Shown: positions 50,157 through 60,492 of the stretch, piece after piece
Layout: the number at the start of each line of letters is the position of its first letter
Position numbering within the stretch: position 1 is the stretch's first letter
Assembly: GCA_028227525.1 (NCBI GenBank)
Contig: JAOJAE010000002.1
Coordinates: forward strand, 35,268 to 99,267
From: Candidatus Pelagibacter sp.
GTDB taxonomy: Bacteria; Pseudomonadota; Alphaproteobacteria; Pelagibacterales; Pelagibacteraceae
DNA: 64,000 nt
Direction: 5' to 3'
Notes under the pieces: model-generated
Seen by the model: the letters and a program-made list of their open reading frames with translations, nothing else
Told to the model about the DNA's origin: nothing
The model's database searches: none
Position numbers and translations under genes: made by a program

Positions 50157-52241
50157 ATGAATATTAAAAAAACAGCCAATTTATTGCTTAATTTTGCCAT
50201 TCAAAGATTAGCAGAAATATTTGGGGTTATAATTTCTCTCGCAGGTGTAATGTTAATGTTGGCACTAATAACATATTCTCCTAATGATCCAAATTTCATT
50301 TTTCCTGAAAATACAAAGATTGAAAACTTAATGGGTTTTCAAGGTAGTTTTACATCTGATTTATTTTTTCAATCAGTTGGATTAATATCTTATTTAATTC
50401 CATTTACGCTGGTAATTACAGGTATAAATATTTTCAAAACAAAAGATTTTTTTTTGATTATCGAAAATAATTTTTTTATAATTTTATATCTAATTTTTGG
50501 TACACTGTTTTTCGCTCACTATTACTCTGATGCTTACGCTCTTTATATAAATGGAAATAGTGGTTTTGTTGGTCAATATTTAAATCAAACATTTCTCAAA
50601 TCCTTAATATTAATTAACGAACAAGTATTTTTTTATATTTTAATTCTAAATATTTTAATTTGTTTTTTATTAAGTATTAATTTTAGCTTGATAAAATTTT
50701 TTATATTTATCAAAAAGATCTTTAATTTTTTAATCAGGAAAGATAACAAAAATTATACGGATAAAAGTGAAATAATTAATGAATATATTCCTCAAGATGA
50801 AATTAAAAATCTTATTCAAGAAGATTTGCCTTTTATTAAAAGTGAAAACAAATCTGAGACAAAGATTAAATTTAAACTACCGAGCCTTGAATTACTTAAA
50901 ACACCAACAAAAAAAGAGAGAGAAAATTTTGAAAAAAATGAAACGCATGATCCAGAATTTTTAGAAAAAATACTTATGGATTTTGGAGTTAATGGTAATA
51001 TAAAAAAAGTTAGTCATGGCCCTGTGGTGACTTTAAATGAATTTGAGCCAGCTGCAGGAGTAAAAGTTTCTAAAATAATTAATTTATCTGATGATATAGC
51101 AAGAAATACAAGTTCAGAGTCTGCAAGAATAGCAACTATACCTGGTAGCAATACTGTTGGGATAGAGCTTCCAAATACACTAAGAGAAAATGTTTATTTA
51201 AGTGAAATTTTAAATAACTCTGATTTCAAGAAAAAAGATATTAAATTACCAATAGCGCTAGGTAAAAATATTTCTGGTAAACCTGTTGTTGGTGACTTAG
51301 CTTCTATGCCACATCTTCTTATCGCAGGAACTACGGGATCTGGAAAATCAGTTTGTATTAATACAATTATTCTATCTCTTCTGTATCGACACACGCCAGA
51401 TAAATGTAAGTTTATTTTAATCGATCCTAAAATGCTTGAATTGTCAACATACGAGGGTATTCCTCATTTGCTTTGTCCAGTAATTACTGAAGCTAAAAAA
51501 GCTGCTTCTGTTCTTGGTTGGGTCGTTAAAGAAATGGAAAGTAGATATAGATTGATGACAAAAGAAGGTGTGAGAAATATTGATGGATATAATGCTAAGC
51601 ATAAACTTCCAATGCCCTATATTGTTGTTGTGGTTGATGAGATGTCAGATTTAATGTTGGTTGCAGGTAAAGAAATTGAAAATTATATACAAAAATTATC
51701 CCAAATGGCTCGAGCTGCTGGAATTCACATCATTATGGCTACCCAAAGACCTAGCGTTGATGTTATTACCGGTACTATTAAAGCTAATTTTCCAACCAGA
51801 ATATCTTTTCAGGTTACCTCAAAAATAGACAGTAGAACTATTCTTGGAGAACAGGGGGCTGAACAATTGCTAGGCAAGGGAGATATGCTTTACATGTCCT
51901 CTGCTAACAGAATAGTGAGAATTCATGCGCCATTTGTATCTGATAACGAAATTGAAAAAATTAATAATTTTTTAAGAGCTCAAGCAGAACCCGATTATAT
52001 AGATGAAATATTAAATTTTGCTGACGAGAAAGAGATTGGAGACAATCAATCTCTAGGTGACAAAGATGAGCTTTATCAATCAGCTTTAGAAATAATTAGA
52101 TCCGAAGGTAAAGCATCGACTTCTTTTTTACAAAGAAAACTTCAAATTGGTTATAATCGAGCAGCAAGAATTATTGATATGATGGAGGCTGATGGGGTTG
52201 TCAGTAAAGCAAATCATGTTGGTAAAAGAGACGTGCTCTAA
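50157..52241 (+). CDS. ftsK: DNA translocase FtsK
   Basis: The 694-residue protein has an N-terminal membrane part with about four helices (to residue 190), a short linker, then the RecA-like motor: Walker A in AGTTGSGKSVCINTI, VVDEMSDLMLVAGKEIE with the Walker B, and ATQRPSVDVITGTIKANFP. The C-terminal gamma winged helix (ALEIIRSEGKASTSFLQRKLQIGYNRAARIIDMMEADGVV) reads KOPS. It pumps DNA at the septum and activates XerCD at dif. Its stop overlaps lolA by 1 bp. Confidence 0.97.
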   Translation: MNIKKTANLLLNFAIQRLAEIFGVIISLAGVMLMLALITYSPNDPNFIFPENTKIENLMGFQGSFTSDLFFQSVGLISYLIPFTLVITGINIFKTKDFFLIIENNFFIILYLIFGTLFFAHYYSDAYALYINGNSGFVGQYLNQTFLKSLILINEQVFFYILILNILICFLLSINFSLIKFFIFIKKIFNFLIRKDNKNYTDKSEIINEYIPQDEIKNLIQEDLPFIKSENKSETKIKFKLPSLELLKTPTKKERENFEKNETHDPEFLEKILMDFGVNGNIKKVSHGPVVTLNEFEPAAGVKVSKIINLSDDIARNTSSESARIATIPGSNTVGIELPNTLRENVYLSEILNNSDFKKKDIKLPIALGKNISGKPVVGDLASMPHLLIAGTTGSGKSVCINTIILSLLYRHTPDKCKFILIDPKMLELSTYEGIPHLLCPVITEAKKAASVLGWVVKEMESRYRLMTKEGVRNIDGYNAKHKLPMPYIVVVVDEMSDLMLVAGKEIENYIQKLSQMARAAGIHIIMATQRPSVDVITGTIKANFPTRISFQVTSKIDSRTILGEQGAEQLLGKGDMLYMSSANRIVRIHAPFVSDNEIEKINNFLRAQAEPDYIDEILNFADEKEIGDNQSLGDKDELYQSALEIIRSEGKASTSFLQRKLQIGYNRAARIIDMMEADGVVSKANHVGKRDVL

Positions 52242-52786
52242 TGTTTAAATACTTCTTTATTTTTATTTTTTTGATTTCATTTACTAATTCTCATGCAGAA
52301 AATAAAGATAAAATTATAGAAAAACTACAAAATACTAAAAATTTAGTTTTTGAATTTGAACAAAATATTAATGGAAAAATAGAAAACGGAAATTGTACAA
52401 TTAAATATCCAAAAAAAATTTATTGTAAATATCTAAAAAATAATAAAATTTTAGTTTCTAATAGTAAATCATTGGTGATTAAAACTATATCAAGCTATTA
52501 TAGGTACCCCTTAAAAAAAACACCATTAAATTTGATTTTAGACAAAAATTTTTTAATAGAGAAAATAAATGATTTAGAGGAGGGAATATTAGACGAGACT
52601 TCTATAAATTTCGCTATTTTGGAAAATGATAATGTAATTAATATTTTTTTTGACAACAAAACATTTAATTTAATTGGCTGGCAGACTAAAGATATTTATC
52701 AAAATGTTAATGTTACCTATCTTTCATCTATTCAGGTAAATCAACAAGTTGACGAAGATTTGTTTAAACTACCTATACAAAACTAA
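52241..52786 (+). CDS. lolA: outer-membrane lipoprotein carrier LolA-like protein
   Basis: The 181-residue protein has a signal peptide (MFKYFFIFIFLISFTNSHA) and LolA features: NLVFEFEQNINGKIENGNCTIKYPKKIYCKY, SNSKSLVIKTIS, LIGWQTKDIYQNVNVTYLSS. It would ferry lipoproteins across the periplasm. It is next to ftsK, the common alphaproteobacterial position. It overlaps the convergent GNAT gene by 4 bp. Confidence 0.87.
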   Translation: MFKYFFIFIFLISFTNSHAENKDKIIEKLQNTKNLVFEFEQNINGKIENGNCTIKYPKKIYCKYLKNNKILVSNSKSLVIKTISSYYRYPLKKTPLNLILDKNFLIEKINDLEEGILDETSINFAILENDNVINIFFDNKTFNLIGWQTKDIYQNVNVTYLSSIQVNQQVDEDLFKLPIQN

Positions 52787-53286
52787 ATTCTTACAGTTTC
52801 AGTTTTAAATATTTTCATACCTCTAGCGATATAATTATTTAAAGCATTTTTGTGATCCAGAGAGCAAGTATGAACCCAAACTCTATCAATATTTTTTTTA
52901 AAAGATATCTGAATTGCTTCAGATAACAAATATGATCCTAGTTTTTTATTTTGAAATTCTTCTAATAATCCAAAGTATGCTATTTCTACTTCTTTTTTCT
53001 CGCTATGCGATATCAATTCAAAAAAACCAACAAGATCATCTTTATATTTAAAAATATATGTTTCAACTTTTTCATTCGATACATAATCTATCCATTGAGT
53101 TTCTGTCCAAACTAATCGATCAATCCATTTATGTTTTTTGCCAATATTTTTATAAAAAAATTTATTTAATTGAAAATTAGTCGGCTCTAATAAATTTAAA
53201 GAATAATTAACAGTAGGTTTGGCGGCCTCAATAAGATCTTGAATTGAATTTATTTCTAAATAATTTCTTTTAACTTCTTCTGTCAC
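52783..53286 (-). CDS. GNAT-family N-acetyltransferase
   Basis: The 167-residue protein has the GNAT core: VGFFELISHSEKKEVEIAYFGLLEEFQNKKLGSYLLSEAI (acetyl-CoA loop Q-N-K-K-L-G-S) and VWVHTCSLDHKNALNNYIARGMKIFKTE. The acyl acceptor is unknown. It overlaps the HIT-protein gene by 4 bp at the end of the his cluster. Confidence 0.85.
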   Translation of the reverse strand: MTEEVKRNYLEINSIQDLIEAAKPTVNYSLNLLEPTNFQLNKFFYKNIGKKHKWIDRLVWTETQWIDYVSNEKVETYIFKYKDDLVGFFELISHSEKKEVEIAYFGLLEEFQNKKLGSYLLSEAIQISFKKNIDRVWVHTCSLDHKNALNNYIARGMKIFKTETVRI

Positions 53287-53648
53287 TCAACCATTTTTCC
53301 TACTATTTCACCTCCAAATAAATGAAAGTGTAAGTGAGGAACCTCTTGACCACCATCACCACTTATATTAGCTAGCGCTCTATAGCCTTTACCTACTTCT
53401 GTTGAAATACCTAGTTTTTTTGCAACTATATTTATTCCCTTGAGCAATCCTACCATCTCCTCTGACGAGGCATTAATACTAAAATCATCTAAATCTATGT
53501 ATTTGCCTTTTGGAATTACTAAAGCGTGAATTTTTTTTTGAGGATTAATATCATGAAAAGCCAAAACAAAATCATCCTCGTAAATTTTTTTACAAGGTAT
53601 CTCCCCTTTTAAAATTTTTGCAAAAATATTATTATCGTCATAGGTCAT
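53283..53648 (-). CDS. HIT-family (HinT) nucleotide-binding protein
   Basis: The 121-residue protein starts NNIFAKILKGEIPCKKIYEDD and has the histidine triad in EVPHLHFHLFGG, with HALVIPK before it. HinT hydrolyses adenosine phosphoramidates. It overlaps hisE by 4 bp and the GNAT gene by 4 bp, a position beside hisE often seen in alphaproteobacteria. Confidence 0.93.
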   Translation of the reverse strand: MTYDDNNIFAKILKGEIPCKKIYEDDFVLAFHDINPQKKIHALVIPKGKYIDLDDFSINASSEEMVGLLKGINIVAKKLGISTEVGKGYRALANISGDGGQEVPHLHFHLFGGEIVGKMVE

Positions 53649-53917
53649 TTTTTTCTTTTTTCTAACTCTGACATTACATCTTCAATTTTTATGTCATTTG
53701 CCTCAAGATACATTAGCAAATGGTAGAATACATCGGCTGCTTCATGAATTTTATTAGAATTTTCCTCTATTGCCTCAATCAACTCATTAACTTCTTCTAA
53801 AACTTTTGCTTTACTTAGCGATTTGTCAGTAAGTAGTTTATTTGTATAAGATCCATCAATCGGTGATGATTTTCTTTCTCGAGCAAGTTTGATTAAGTTT
53901 TCTAATGTATCAAGCAT
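53645..53917 (-). CDS. hisE: phosphoribosyl-ATP pyrophosphatase
   Basis: The 90-residue MazG-like enzyme catalyses step two of histidine synthesis. Motifs are TLENLIKLARERKSSPIDGSYTNKLL, KVLEEVNELIEA and EAADVFYHLLMYLEA, which bind magnesium through the acidic residues. It lies 1 bp after hisF in the his cluster. Confidence 0.95.
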   Translation of the reverse strand: MLDTLENLIKLARERKSSPIDGSYTNKLLTDKSLSKAKVLEEVNELIEAIEENSNKIHEAADVFYHLLMYLEANDIKIEDVMSELEKRKK

Positions 53918-53918
53918 A

Positions 53919-54674
53919 TTAAATTCTAACAGGAATTCCTTTTAAATCCAAATATTCCTTAGCCTCTTTTACAGAATGTTTACCATAGTGAAATATGGAT
54001 GCTGCTAGAACTGCACTAGCTTTTCCCAATTTAATTCCATCTACTAAGTGATCTAAGTTACCCACTCCACCCGAAGCAATCACTGGAATATTAACTTTTG
54101 AAGATATCTTTGACATAAGCTCAATATCATAACCAACTTGAGTTCCATCTCTGTCCATTGATGTTACTAATAGTTCACCTGCCCCGCTGTCTTCCATTTT
54201 TTTTGAAAACTCAATTGCATCCATTCCAGTATTATTTCTTCCGCCGTGAGTAAAAATTTCCCATTTATCTTGGTTTTTTTTTGCATCAATTGCTACAACA
54301 ATACATTGAGATCCAAATTTTTTTGAACTTTCGATTATTACTTCTGGATTTTGAACTGCTGCAGTATTGATTGAAACTTTATCTGCTCCACAATTTAATA
54401 GCTTATTAATATCATCAACACTTCTAACTCCACCCCCAACAGTCAATGGAACGAAACATTTTTTAGATGTTCTATCCACCACATCATAGATAGTTTCTCT
54501 ATTTTCATTAGATGCAGTGATATCTAAAAAACAAATTTCATCTGCCCCACCATCTGAATAAATTTTAGCCTGCTCCACTGGATCTCCAGCATCTTTTAGA
54601 TCAACAAAGTTAATACCCTTTACTACACGACCATTTTTAACATCTAAACAAGGTATAATTCTATTTTTAAGCAT
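53919..54674 (-). CDS. hisF: imidazole glycerol phosphate synthase cyclase subunit HisF
   Basis: The 251-residue TIM barrel has [19 protein letters not shown], with the aspartate of [25 protein letters not shown] and [12 protein letters not shown]. It works with HisH to make IGP and AICAR; the latter feeds purH in this window. It overlaps hisA by 8 bp. Confidence 0.97.
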   Translation of the reverse strand: MLKNRIIPCLDVKNGRVVKGINFVDLKDAGDPVEQAKIYSDGGADEICFLDITASNENRETIYDVVDRTSKKCFVPLTVGGGVRSVDDINKLLNCGADKVSINTAAVQNPEVIIESSKKFGSQCIVVAIDAKKNQDKWEIFTHGGRNNTGMDAIEFSKKMEDSGAGELLVTSMDRDGTQVGYDIELMSKISSKVNIPVIASGGVGNLDHLVDGIKLGKASAVLAASIFHYGKHSVKEAKEYLDLKGIPVRI

Positions 54675-55392
54675 CTAATTCCTTCACTAATTCCTCTAAT
54701 TTAATATCACCATCATAAATTGCTTTTCCAACTATAATACCTTCAATATTCTTATTATTTAATTCTTTGGCTTTTTTAATATCGTCTATTGAAGAAACTC
54801 CACCAGATATAATTACGGGACAATTAGATGTGTCAGCAACCTTTGCTGTTTCTTCAAAATTTGGACTTTGTTTCATGCCATCTCTATTGATATCAGTATA
54901 AATTAATCTACTAGCACCATAATCATTTACTTCTTTTAAATAATCTAAAGTTAATTGATTAGAATTTTCCTTCCAACCTGATACAGAAAGATAACCGTCC
55001 TTAGCATCCAAACCTAACGCAATTTTGTTTGGAAATTTTATACATGCTTCTTTTAAAAAATTTTTATCTTTTATAGCAGCACTTCCTAAAATAACTTTTT
55101 CTACACCAGCATCAGTGTATTTTTGAATACTATCAATGGTTCTAACACCACCACCTACTTCAATACTCAAATCAAATTTATTTACTATTTCTTGAACGAT
55201 ATTCAGATTAACTGTTTCACCTGTTAAAGCCCCATCTAAATCAACTATGTGTAAATTTTTAAAACCATGATCTTTAAATTTGCTAGCTTGTTCAACTGGT
55301 GACATTTGATATTCAGTTTTATTATCAAAGTCTCCTTTAACCAACCTCACACACTTTTTATCTTTAATGTCTATTGCTGGAAATATTTTCAT
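54667..55392 (-). CDS. hisA: phosphoribosylformimino-AICAR-P isomerase HisA
   Basis: The 241-residue TIM barrel opens [21 protein letters not shown] and has [27 protein letters not shown] and [16 protein letters not shown]. It performs the Amadori isomerisation before HisF/HisH. It lies 1 bp after hisH and overlaps hisF. Confidence 0.97.
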   Translation of the reverse strand: MKIFPAIDIKDKKCVRLVKGDFDNKTEYQMSPVEQASKFKDHGFKNLHIVDLDGALTGETVNLNIVQEIVNKFDLSIEVGGGVRTIDSIQKYTDAGVEKVILGSAAIKDKNFLKEACIKFPNKIALGLDAKDGYLSVSGWKENSNQLTLDYLKEVNDYGASRLIYTDINRDGMKQSPNFEETAKVADTSNCPVIISGGVSSIDDIKKAKELNNKNIEGIIVGKAIYDGDIKLEELVKELDA

Positions 55393-55393
55393 T

Positions 55394-56020
55394 TTATAAA
55401 TTTATAAAATTATCAATTATTTTAAGACCGGTTTTATCACTTTTTTCAGGGTGAAACTGTGTTCCAAATATATTTTCTTTTTCAACAGCGCAAACTATAT
55501 TTGATGAATAATCAGTTGTTGCAACTATAACTGACTTATCTTTTGGAATAAATTCATAACTGTGAACAAAATACATATGAGAATTATTTTCTATATCTTT
55601 AAAAACTTTACTATCTTTTAGAATATTTATTTCGTTCCAGCCAATGTGTGGAAGTTTATATTTGTTATTTTGATTGTTAATCTTAGATACCTTTCCAGAA
55701 ATCCAACCTAAACCATTAGTTTCAGTTTCCTCATAGCCAATATCTGCAAACATTTGAAGTCCAACACAAATACCAAGCAGTGGTTTTTTATTATTTATTG
55801 CAAATTCATTTAAAGTATCAACTAAACCATTTATACTGTTTAGAGCGTCAAAACAGCTTTTAAACGAGCCTTGGCCTGGTAAAACTACCTTGTCACTCAA
55901 TTTTATCTTTTCTAAATCTGAAGTTACTTCAATATTTACTTTTTCTTTAGCAGCTTCTTTAAAAGAATTTATGACAGAGCTGATATTACCCGAATTATAA
56001 TCAACAATTGTGACATTCAT
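55394..56020 (-). CDS. hisH: imidazole glycerol phosphate synthase amidotransferase subunit HisH
   Basis: The 208-residue GATase has VDYNSGNISSVINSF, VLPGQGSFKSC, the nucleophile in LLGICVGLQMFAD, and FGTQFHPEKSDKTGL with the His-Glu pair. It supplies ammonia to HisF. It lies 5 bp after hisB. Confidence 0.97.
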   Translation of the reverse strand: MNVTIVDYNSGNISSVINSFKEAAKEKVNIEVTSDLEKIKLSDKVVLPGQGSFKSCFDALNSINGLVDTLNEFAINNKKPLLGICVGLQMFADIGYEETETNGLGWISGKVSKINNQNNKYKLPHIGWNEINILKDSKVFKDIENNSHMYFVHSYEFIPKDKSVIVATTDYSSNIVCAVEKENIFGTQFHPEKSDKTGLKIIDNFINL

Positions 56021-56025
56021 TAAAC

Positions 56026-56616
56026 TTATAATGAGCCTTTAGTTGATGGAATACTCTTCTTACTTCTAGGATCCATCTCTAATGCTTCTCTTAATGATCT
56101 CGCTAAAGCTTTATAGCAAGATTCAATAATGTGGTGACTATTGTCTCCGTAAATATTTTCAACGTGCATCGTAATACCAGCAGATTGAGAAAATGCTTGG
56201 AACCATTCTTTAAATAGTTCTGTGTCCATCTCACCAAGTTTTTCTACTTTTAATTTTACTTTCCAAATTAAATAAGGTCTATTTGAAACATCAATAGCCA
56301 CTCTTGTTAAAGTTTCATCCATTGGAATAACTCTGTGTGCATAACGTTTTATTCCTACAGATTTTTTTGCAGCTTTTTTTAAAGCTTCACCAATTGCTAT
56401 CCCTGTATCTTCTGTTGTGTGGTGAAGATCAATGTGAGTGTCGCCTTTTGCTTTAACTTTTAAATCTATAAGAGAATGCTTCGATAATTGCTCAAGCATA
56501 TGATCTAAAAAACCTATACCAGTATCAATTTGGTATTTACCTTTTCCATCAATATTAACCTCAACGCTAATACTGGTTTCTTTGGTTTTTCTGGATACTT
56601 TTCCTTTTCTAGCCAT
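56026..56616 (-). CDS. hisB: imidazoleglycerol-phosphate dehydratase HisB
   Basis: The 196-residue enzyme has [40 protein letters not shown], and [16 protein letters not shown]. It is the single-domain IGPD without the phosphatase half found in E. coli. It is first in the hisB-H-A-F-E run and is divergent from hslV. Confidence 0.97.
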   Translation of the reverse strand: MARKGKVSRKTKETSISVEVNIDGKGKYQIDTGIGFLDHMLEQLSKHSLIDLKVKAKGDTHIDLHHTTEDTGIAIGEALKKAAKKSVGIKRYAHRVIPMDETLTRVAIDVSNRPYLIWKVKLKVEKLGEMDTELFKEWFQAFSQSAGITMHVENIYGDNSHHIIESCYKALARSLREALEMDPRSKKSIPSTKGSL

Positions 56617-56626
56617 ATATTTTAAG

Positions 56627-56655
56627 GGTATACATGTATAATCTCACTATATCAA
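56627..56655 (-). promoter_or_regulatory. candidate promoter of the his cluster
   Basis: TTGATA (56650-56655) and TATACC (56627-56632) on the minus strand are 17 bp apart and end 10 bp before the hisB ATG, implying a very short leader. The hexamers are good but unproven. Confidence 0.4.
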
Positions 56656-56669
56656 TATCAGCATCAAGA

Positions 56670-56697
56670 CTTGAAGAATAAAAAATAGTTACCATTT
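56670..56697 (+). promoter_or_regulatory. RpoH (heat-shock) type promoter of hslVU
   Basis: CTTGAA (56670-56675), 16 bp, then CCATTT (56692-56697) match the sigma-32 consensus (CTTGAA, about 16-17 bp, CCAT-rich -10). Only 7 bp separate it from the hslV ATG at 56705, so the transcript would start at or next to the start codon. The heat-shock gene downstream supports the call. Confidence 0.7.
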
Positions 56698-56704
56698 ATC
56701 AATC

Positions 56705-57220
56705 ATGACAACAATTGTATTAGTAAGAAAAAATAATGAAGTAGTGGTTGCTGGAGATGGCCAAGTTAGTATGGGAAATACTGTAGTTAAAAGTACTGCT
56801 TCAAAAATTAGAAAAATTGAAAAAAGAGATGTGGTAGCAGGGTTTGCAGGATCAACTGCTGATGCACTCACATTGTTTGAGAGATTAGAAGCTAAAATTG
56901 AAAAGCATGCAGGAAATTTATCAAGAGCTGCTGTTGAATTAGCAAAAGATTGGCGAACAGATAAATATTTAAGAAGATTAGAAGCATTAATGGCAATTGG
57001 TGACAAAGACAACAGTTACATTATTTCAGGGACAGGTGATGTTTTAGAGCCCGAAGGTGATGTAATTGGAATAGGATCAGGTGGAAATTATGCTTTGGCT
57101 GCTGGAAAAGTTTTAATGGAAACAGATAAAAGTGCAGAGGAAATTGCAAAAAAAGCAATTCAAGTGGCTTCGGAAATATGTGTTTTTACAAATAACAATA
57201 TTAAAGTTTTAAAAATATAA
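56705..57220 (+). CDS. hslV: ATP-dependent protease peptidase subunit HslV
   Basis: The 171-residue threonine protease starts M-T-T-I-V, so T2 becomes the nucleophile after methionine removal. [17 protein letters not shown] and [20 protein letters not shown] follow. It forms the HslUV proteasome-like complex for misfolded proteins. The conserved Thr2 fixes the start. Its stop overlaps hslU by 1 bp. Confidence 0.98.
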   Translation: MTTIVLVRKNNEVVVAGDGQVSMGNTVVKSTASKIRKIEKRDVVAGFAGSTADALTLFERLEAKIEKHAGNLSRAAVELAKDWRTDKYLRRLEALMAIGDKDNSYIISGTGDVLEPEGDVIGIGSGGNYALAAGKVLMETDKSAEEIAKKAIQVASEICVFTNNNIKVLKI

Positions 57221-58593
57221 TGGAAAATTCAAACGTTACTCCTTTGGTTCAAAAAGATAAAAACACTAAAGAGGAAAGCTCATTAGTAAGCTCATTATCC
57301 CCAAGAGAAATAGTGTCTGAACTAGATAGATTTGTTGTTGGACAAAATAAAGCAAAAAAAGCGGTAGCAGTCGCACTTAGAAATAGATGGAGAAGACAGG
57401 CACTTGAAGGTGAAATGAAAAATGAAGTTTTGCCAAAAAATATTTTAATGATTGGACCAACTGGAGTTGGTAAAACTGAAATTTCAAGAAGACTTTCAAA
57501 ACTTGCAGAAGCACCTTTTGTTAAAGTTGAGGCTACAAGATTTACTGAAGTTGGCTATGTTGGAAGAGATGTCGAACAAATAGTAAGGGACTTAATGGAA
57601 ATCTCGATAGCATTAGAGAAAGTAAAAATGAGAAAAGAAGTTCATGCTCAAGCCCAAAAATCAGCTGAAGAAAAAGTATTAGATGCATTAGTTGGAAAAA
57701 AAGCAAGCCTTGCAACAAGAGAAAGTTTTAGAAAAAGACTAAGAAATGGTGATTTAGATGATAATGAAATTGAAATAGCTGTTAGTGACAGTGGATCAAG
57801 TAATACTTCCTTCGAGATACCTGGAATGCCTGGAGCAAACGTAGGTATGATAAATATTGGTGAAATGCTTGGAAAATCAATGGGCAATAAAGAAAAGAAA
57901 AAGAAAATGTCAGTTAAAGAGTCCCATGAAATTCTAATTAATGATGAAGCAGATAAATTAATTGAACAAGATAAAATTATTAAGGCTGCAAAATTATCTA
58001 CAGAAAATAATGGTATAGTTTTTCTTGATGAAATAGATAAAATTTCTGCAAGAACAGATAGGGTTGGCGGTGATGTATCTCGTGAAGGTGTTCAAAGAGA
58101 TTTGCTCCCATTAATTGAAGGAACTACAGTTAATACAAAACATGGTCCAATTAAAACAGATCATATTTTGTTTATTGCATCTGGAGCATTTCAGCTCGCA
58201 AAGCCATCTGATCTACTACCTGAGCTACAAGGAAGGTTGCCTATAAGAGTTGAGCTAGAAGCATTGACTAGCGAAGATTTTAAAAGAATTTTAAAAGAAC
58301 CCGATTTTAGTTTAATCAAACAATATGTAGCATTATTAAAAACTGAGAACGTTGATCTTGAATTTTCAGATGATGGTATTGATACAATTGCAAACATTGC
58401 ATCTGAAGTAAATGCTACTGTCGAAAATATTGGTGCAAGGCGACTACATACGATTATTGAAAAAATTTTAGATGATATTAGCTTCACAGCTACTGATCGC
58501 TCTGGTGAAAAAATAATAATAAATAAAGACTATATAAATAAAAATCTAGATAATTTAGTTAAAGATACAGATCTTTCAAAATTTATTTTATAG
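57220..58593 (+). CDS. hslU: ATP-dependent protease ATPase subunit HslU
   Basis: The 457-residue AAA+ unfoldase has [33 protein letters not shown], Walker A in [16 protein letters not shown], the I-domain at about 110-250, Walker B in [10 protein letters not shown], and [18 protein letters not shown] with sensor regions. It ends with the C-terminal ...SKFIL tail that docks in HslV. It is coupled to hslV by overlap and converges with the smr gene. Confidence 0.98.
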   Translation: MENSNVTPLVQKDKNTKEESSLVSSLSPREIVSELDRFVVGQNKAKKAVAVALRNRWRRQALEGEMKNEVLPKNILMIGPTGVGKTEISRRLSKLAEAPFVKVEATRFTEVGYVGRDVEQIVRDLMEISIALEKVKMRKEVHAQAQKSAEEKVLDALVGKKASLATRESFRKRLRNGDLDDNEIEIAVSDSGSSNTSFEIPGMPGANVGMINIGEMLGKSMGNKEKKKKMSVKESHEILINDEADKLIEQDKIIKAAKLSTENNGIVFLDEIDKISARTDRVGGDVSREGVQRDLLPLIEGTTVNTKHGPIKTDHILFIASGAFQLAKPSDLLPELQGRLPIRVELEALTSEDFKRILKEPDFSLIKQYVALLKTENVDLEFSDDGIDTIANIASEVNATVENIGARRLHTIIEKILDDISFTATDRSGEKIIINKDYINKNLDNLVKDTDLSKFIL

Positions 58594-59005
58594 ATTTATT
58601 TTTTTTTAAAAAAATATAAAAAGCTCCACTACCTCCATCTTCTATTTTTGCATCTTTCATTTCATAAATAATTTTCATTAAATTTTTATTATTTGAAATA
58701 AATTCAGGAACTGAATATTTTAAAATACTTAAATCTTTTGAGACATAAGGATCTTTTTCATTCTGAGAATGAATTCCTTTACCAGTTACAACTATTAACT
58801 TGTTTATTTTTTCTTGATAAGATGTAACAATAAAATTTTCAATAGATTTATTTGCCTCTTCAAGACTATAACCATGTAAGTCTATTGATCTAGTTTTGAA
58901 AGTTATTTTTTTATCTATTTTAATGTCTTTATTGGGTAATTTTTCTTTTTTTGAGAGAAAATTTTCCCAATCTTTTTTATCTTTTTCTGTAATATTGTCA
59001 GTCAA
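58583..59005 (-). CDS. Smr-domain protein
   Basis: The 140-residue protein has the Smr signature: [41 protein letters not shown] and a terminal [12 protein letters not shown]. Smr domains nick DNA or RNA. The N-terminal part is a charged linker. It lies 0 bp after the Tim44-like stop and overlaps hslU by 11 bp. Confidence 0.9.
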   Translation of the reverse strand: MTDNITEKDKKDWENFLSKKEKLPNKDIKIDKKITFKTRSIDLHGYSLEEANKSIENFIVTSYQEKINKLIVVTGKGIHSQNEKDPYVSKDLSILKYSVPEFISNNKNLMKIIYEMKDAKIEDGGSGAFYIFLKKNKSIK

Positions 59006-59602
59006 TTAAGTTAAAGTATTAACTAATTGCCAATTAGGATTGGCTGAAGTTATGTCTCTTGAAAATACCCACGTATCATAGATTTTTTTTATTTTCTCCG
59101 GGTCACCTGATATAACTTTTTTGTCTTTGTCTTTAATACAAGTTATAACCTCAGCTATAAAATCTACCGTAACATTTAAAATTCTATCTATTTTTTTGTG
59201 TTCTTTAATGATTGCAGAATTAATACCAATAAAAGTTATTTCTGCATAATGACCTCTGTCACTTCTTTCTTTTAATGCTTCATTAAATTGATTAAAAATC
59301 TCTTTACTAAGAAGTGGTTTGCTGGCAATTATTTTATTATCATTATCACTGAAATCTGTAATAATAGTTTCGTAAGCAATTTTTGCTCCTTTTAAAAATT
59401 CTTTTTGCACAGAATCATCGAAATTTTCATTAATTTTTTGAACTTTTTCTGTCTTCATTTTGTTCAGAACTTCTTCAAATTTTGGGGGTGCTTTTCCATC
59501 AAACCCTGTTCTTTTTCCTAATATTCCCCTAAGCCTTAGAAAGATGAACCCAGCAATCATTGCCAAAAGAATTATATCTATATATTCAAAACTGTAACTC
59601 AT
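59006..59602 (-). CDS. Tim44-like domain membrane protein
   Basis: I start at ATG 59602 (198 residues), since the TTG at 59644 adds a tail of no obvious use. It opens with one membrane helix (MSYSFEYIDIILLAMIAGFIFLRLRGILGKRTGFDGK), then a Tim44-like domain (FLKGAKIAYETIITDFSDND, EITFIGINSAIIKEHKKIDRILNVTVDFIAEVITCIKDK). Related alphaproteobacterial TimA is the ancestor of mitochondrial Tim44. Location is the inner membrane. Confidence 0.87.
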   Translation of the reverse strand: MSYSFEYIDIILLAMIAGFIFLRLRGILGKRTGFDGKAPPKFEEVLNKMKTEKVQKINENFDDSVQKEFLKGAKIAYETIITDFSDNDNKIIASKPLLSKEIFNQFNEALKERSDRGHYAEITFIGINSAIIKEHKKIDRILNVTVDFIAEVITCIKDKDKKVISGDPEKIKKIYDTWVFSRDITSANPNWQLVNTLT

Positions 59603-59660
59603 AGTCTTATAGTAATTACTATGTTGATTAATTTCAACCAGCAATTTAGATTAAGGACAA

Positions 59661-60086
59661 ATGAACTCAATCTTATTATCAATAATTTTAATTCCAGTAA
59701 TAGAAATTTATCTTTTTATTAAAATAGGATCACAAATTGGAGCATTAACAACAATTTTATTAATATTTACAACTGCGATTGTGGGTATTTACTACGCTAA
59801 ATATGAGGGATTAAATACTCTCAAGTCTGGTTTTATACAATTGAGCAAAAATGAAACACCAGCTTATGAAATAATTTCAGGAGCAGCAATTGCCATTGCA
59901 GCATTATTATTAATCATACCAGGATTTGCTACTGATATTTTGGGATTTTTAATTATTTTCCCCTTAACAAGAAAATTTATTTTTAAAAAATTTTCAAAAA
60001 ATTTAAAAACTAAAAAAACTGAAAAAAATAATTTTATTGATGGAGATTTTGAAGATATAGATGACGACAATGACAAAAAAATATAA
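59661..60086 (+). CDS. fxsA: FxsA family membrane protein
   Basis: The 141-residue protein has four membrane segments and FxsA features: PVIEIYLFIKIGSQIGALTTILLIFTTAIVGIYYAKYEGL and LLLIIPGFATDILGFLIIFPLTRKFI. Its role in E. coli is tied to phage T7 exclusion by F. It overlaps secB by 26 bp (or 17 if secB uses its second ATG at 60070). Confidence 0.92.
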   Translation: MNSILLSIILIPVIEIYLFIKIGSQIGALTTILLIFTTAIVGIYYAKYEGLNTLKSGFIQLSKNETPAYEIISGAAIAIAALLLIIPGFATDILGFLIIFPLTRKFIFKKFSKNLKTKKTEKNNFIDGDFEDIDDDNDKKI

Positions 60087-60492
60087 AATTTTGGCAAAAT
60101 ATATAAAAGATACGTCAGGCGAAACACCTGACATTGAAACTTATATTTTTGTAAAAGATCGAATTTCTAAATATCAACTTTACATAGATATAAATTCAAA
60201 ACCTTTGAAAAATCAAATGATACAAATTGAAACTTTATTGAAGTTTTCAGATAAAGAAGAAAGTAAAAAAAAATCATATTTTGAAATAAATTTTGCAACA
60301 ATTGTAAAAATAGATGAAGAAATTAAAGAAAAGAGTGAATTAGAAAAAATTATTCTATGTGATGTTCAAATAGAAATTTATCCCAACTTAGAAAAATCTT
60401 TATTAGATCTGCTTCACAATTCAGGATACCCAAGTATTAAATTTGAAAAAAAGATAAACTTTGAAGAACTATATAATCAAAGACTAAATTAA
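60061..60492 (+). CDS. secB: SecB-like protein export chaperone
   Basis: The 143-residue protein resembles SecB: KYKILAKYIKDTSGETPDIE at the start, a SYFEINFATIVKIDEE strand, and the SecB ending LLHNSGYPSIKFEKKINFEELYNQR. It is divergent: the central 'CP-x2-LFPY' type stretch is reduced to CDVQIEIYPNLEKSL. Its position after fxsA and near dnaQ is the usual alphaproteobacterial one, so I accept it. It keeps preproteins unfolded for SecA. Confidence 0.82.
   Translation: MTTMTKKYKILAKYIKDTSGETPDIETYIFVKDRISKYQLYIDINSKPLKNQMIQIETLLKFSDKEESKKKSYFEINFATIVKIDEEIKEKSELEKIILCDVQIEIYPNLEKSLLDLLHNSGYPSIKFEKKINFEELYNQRLN

Noticed and set aside
59603..59644. TTG start for the Tim44-like protein
   Set aside because: The ATG at 59602 places the membrane helix near the N-terminus as usual.
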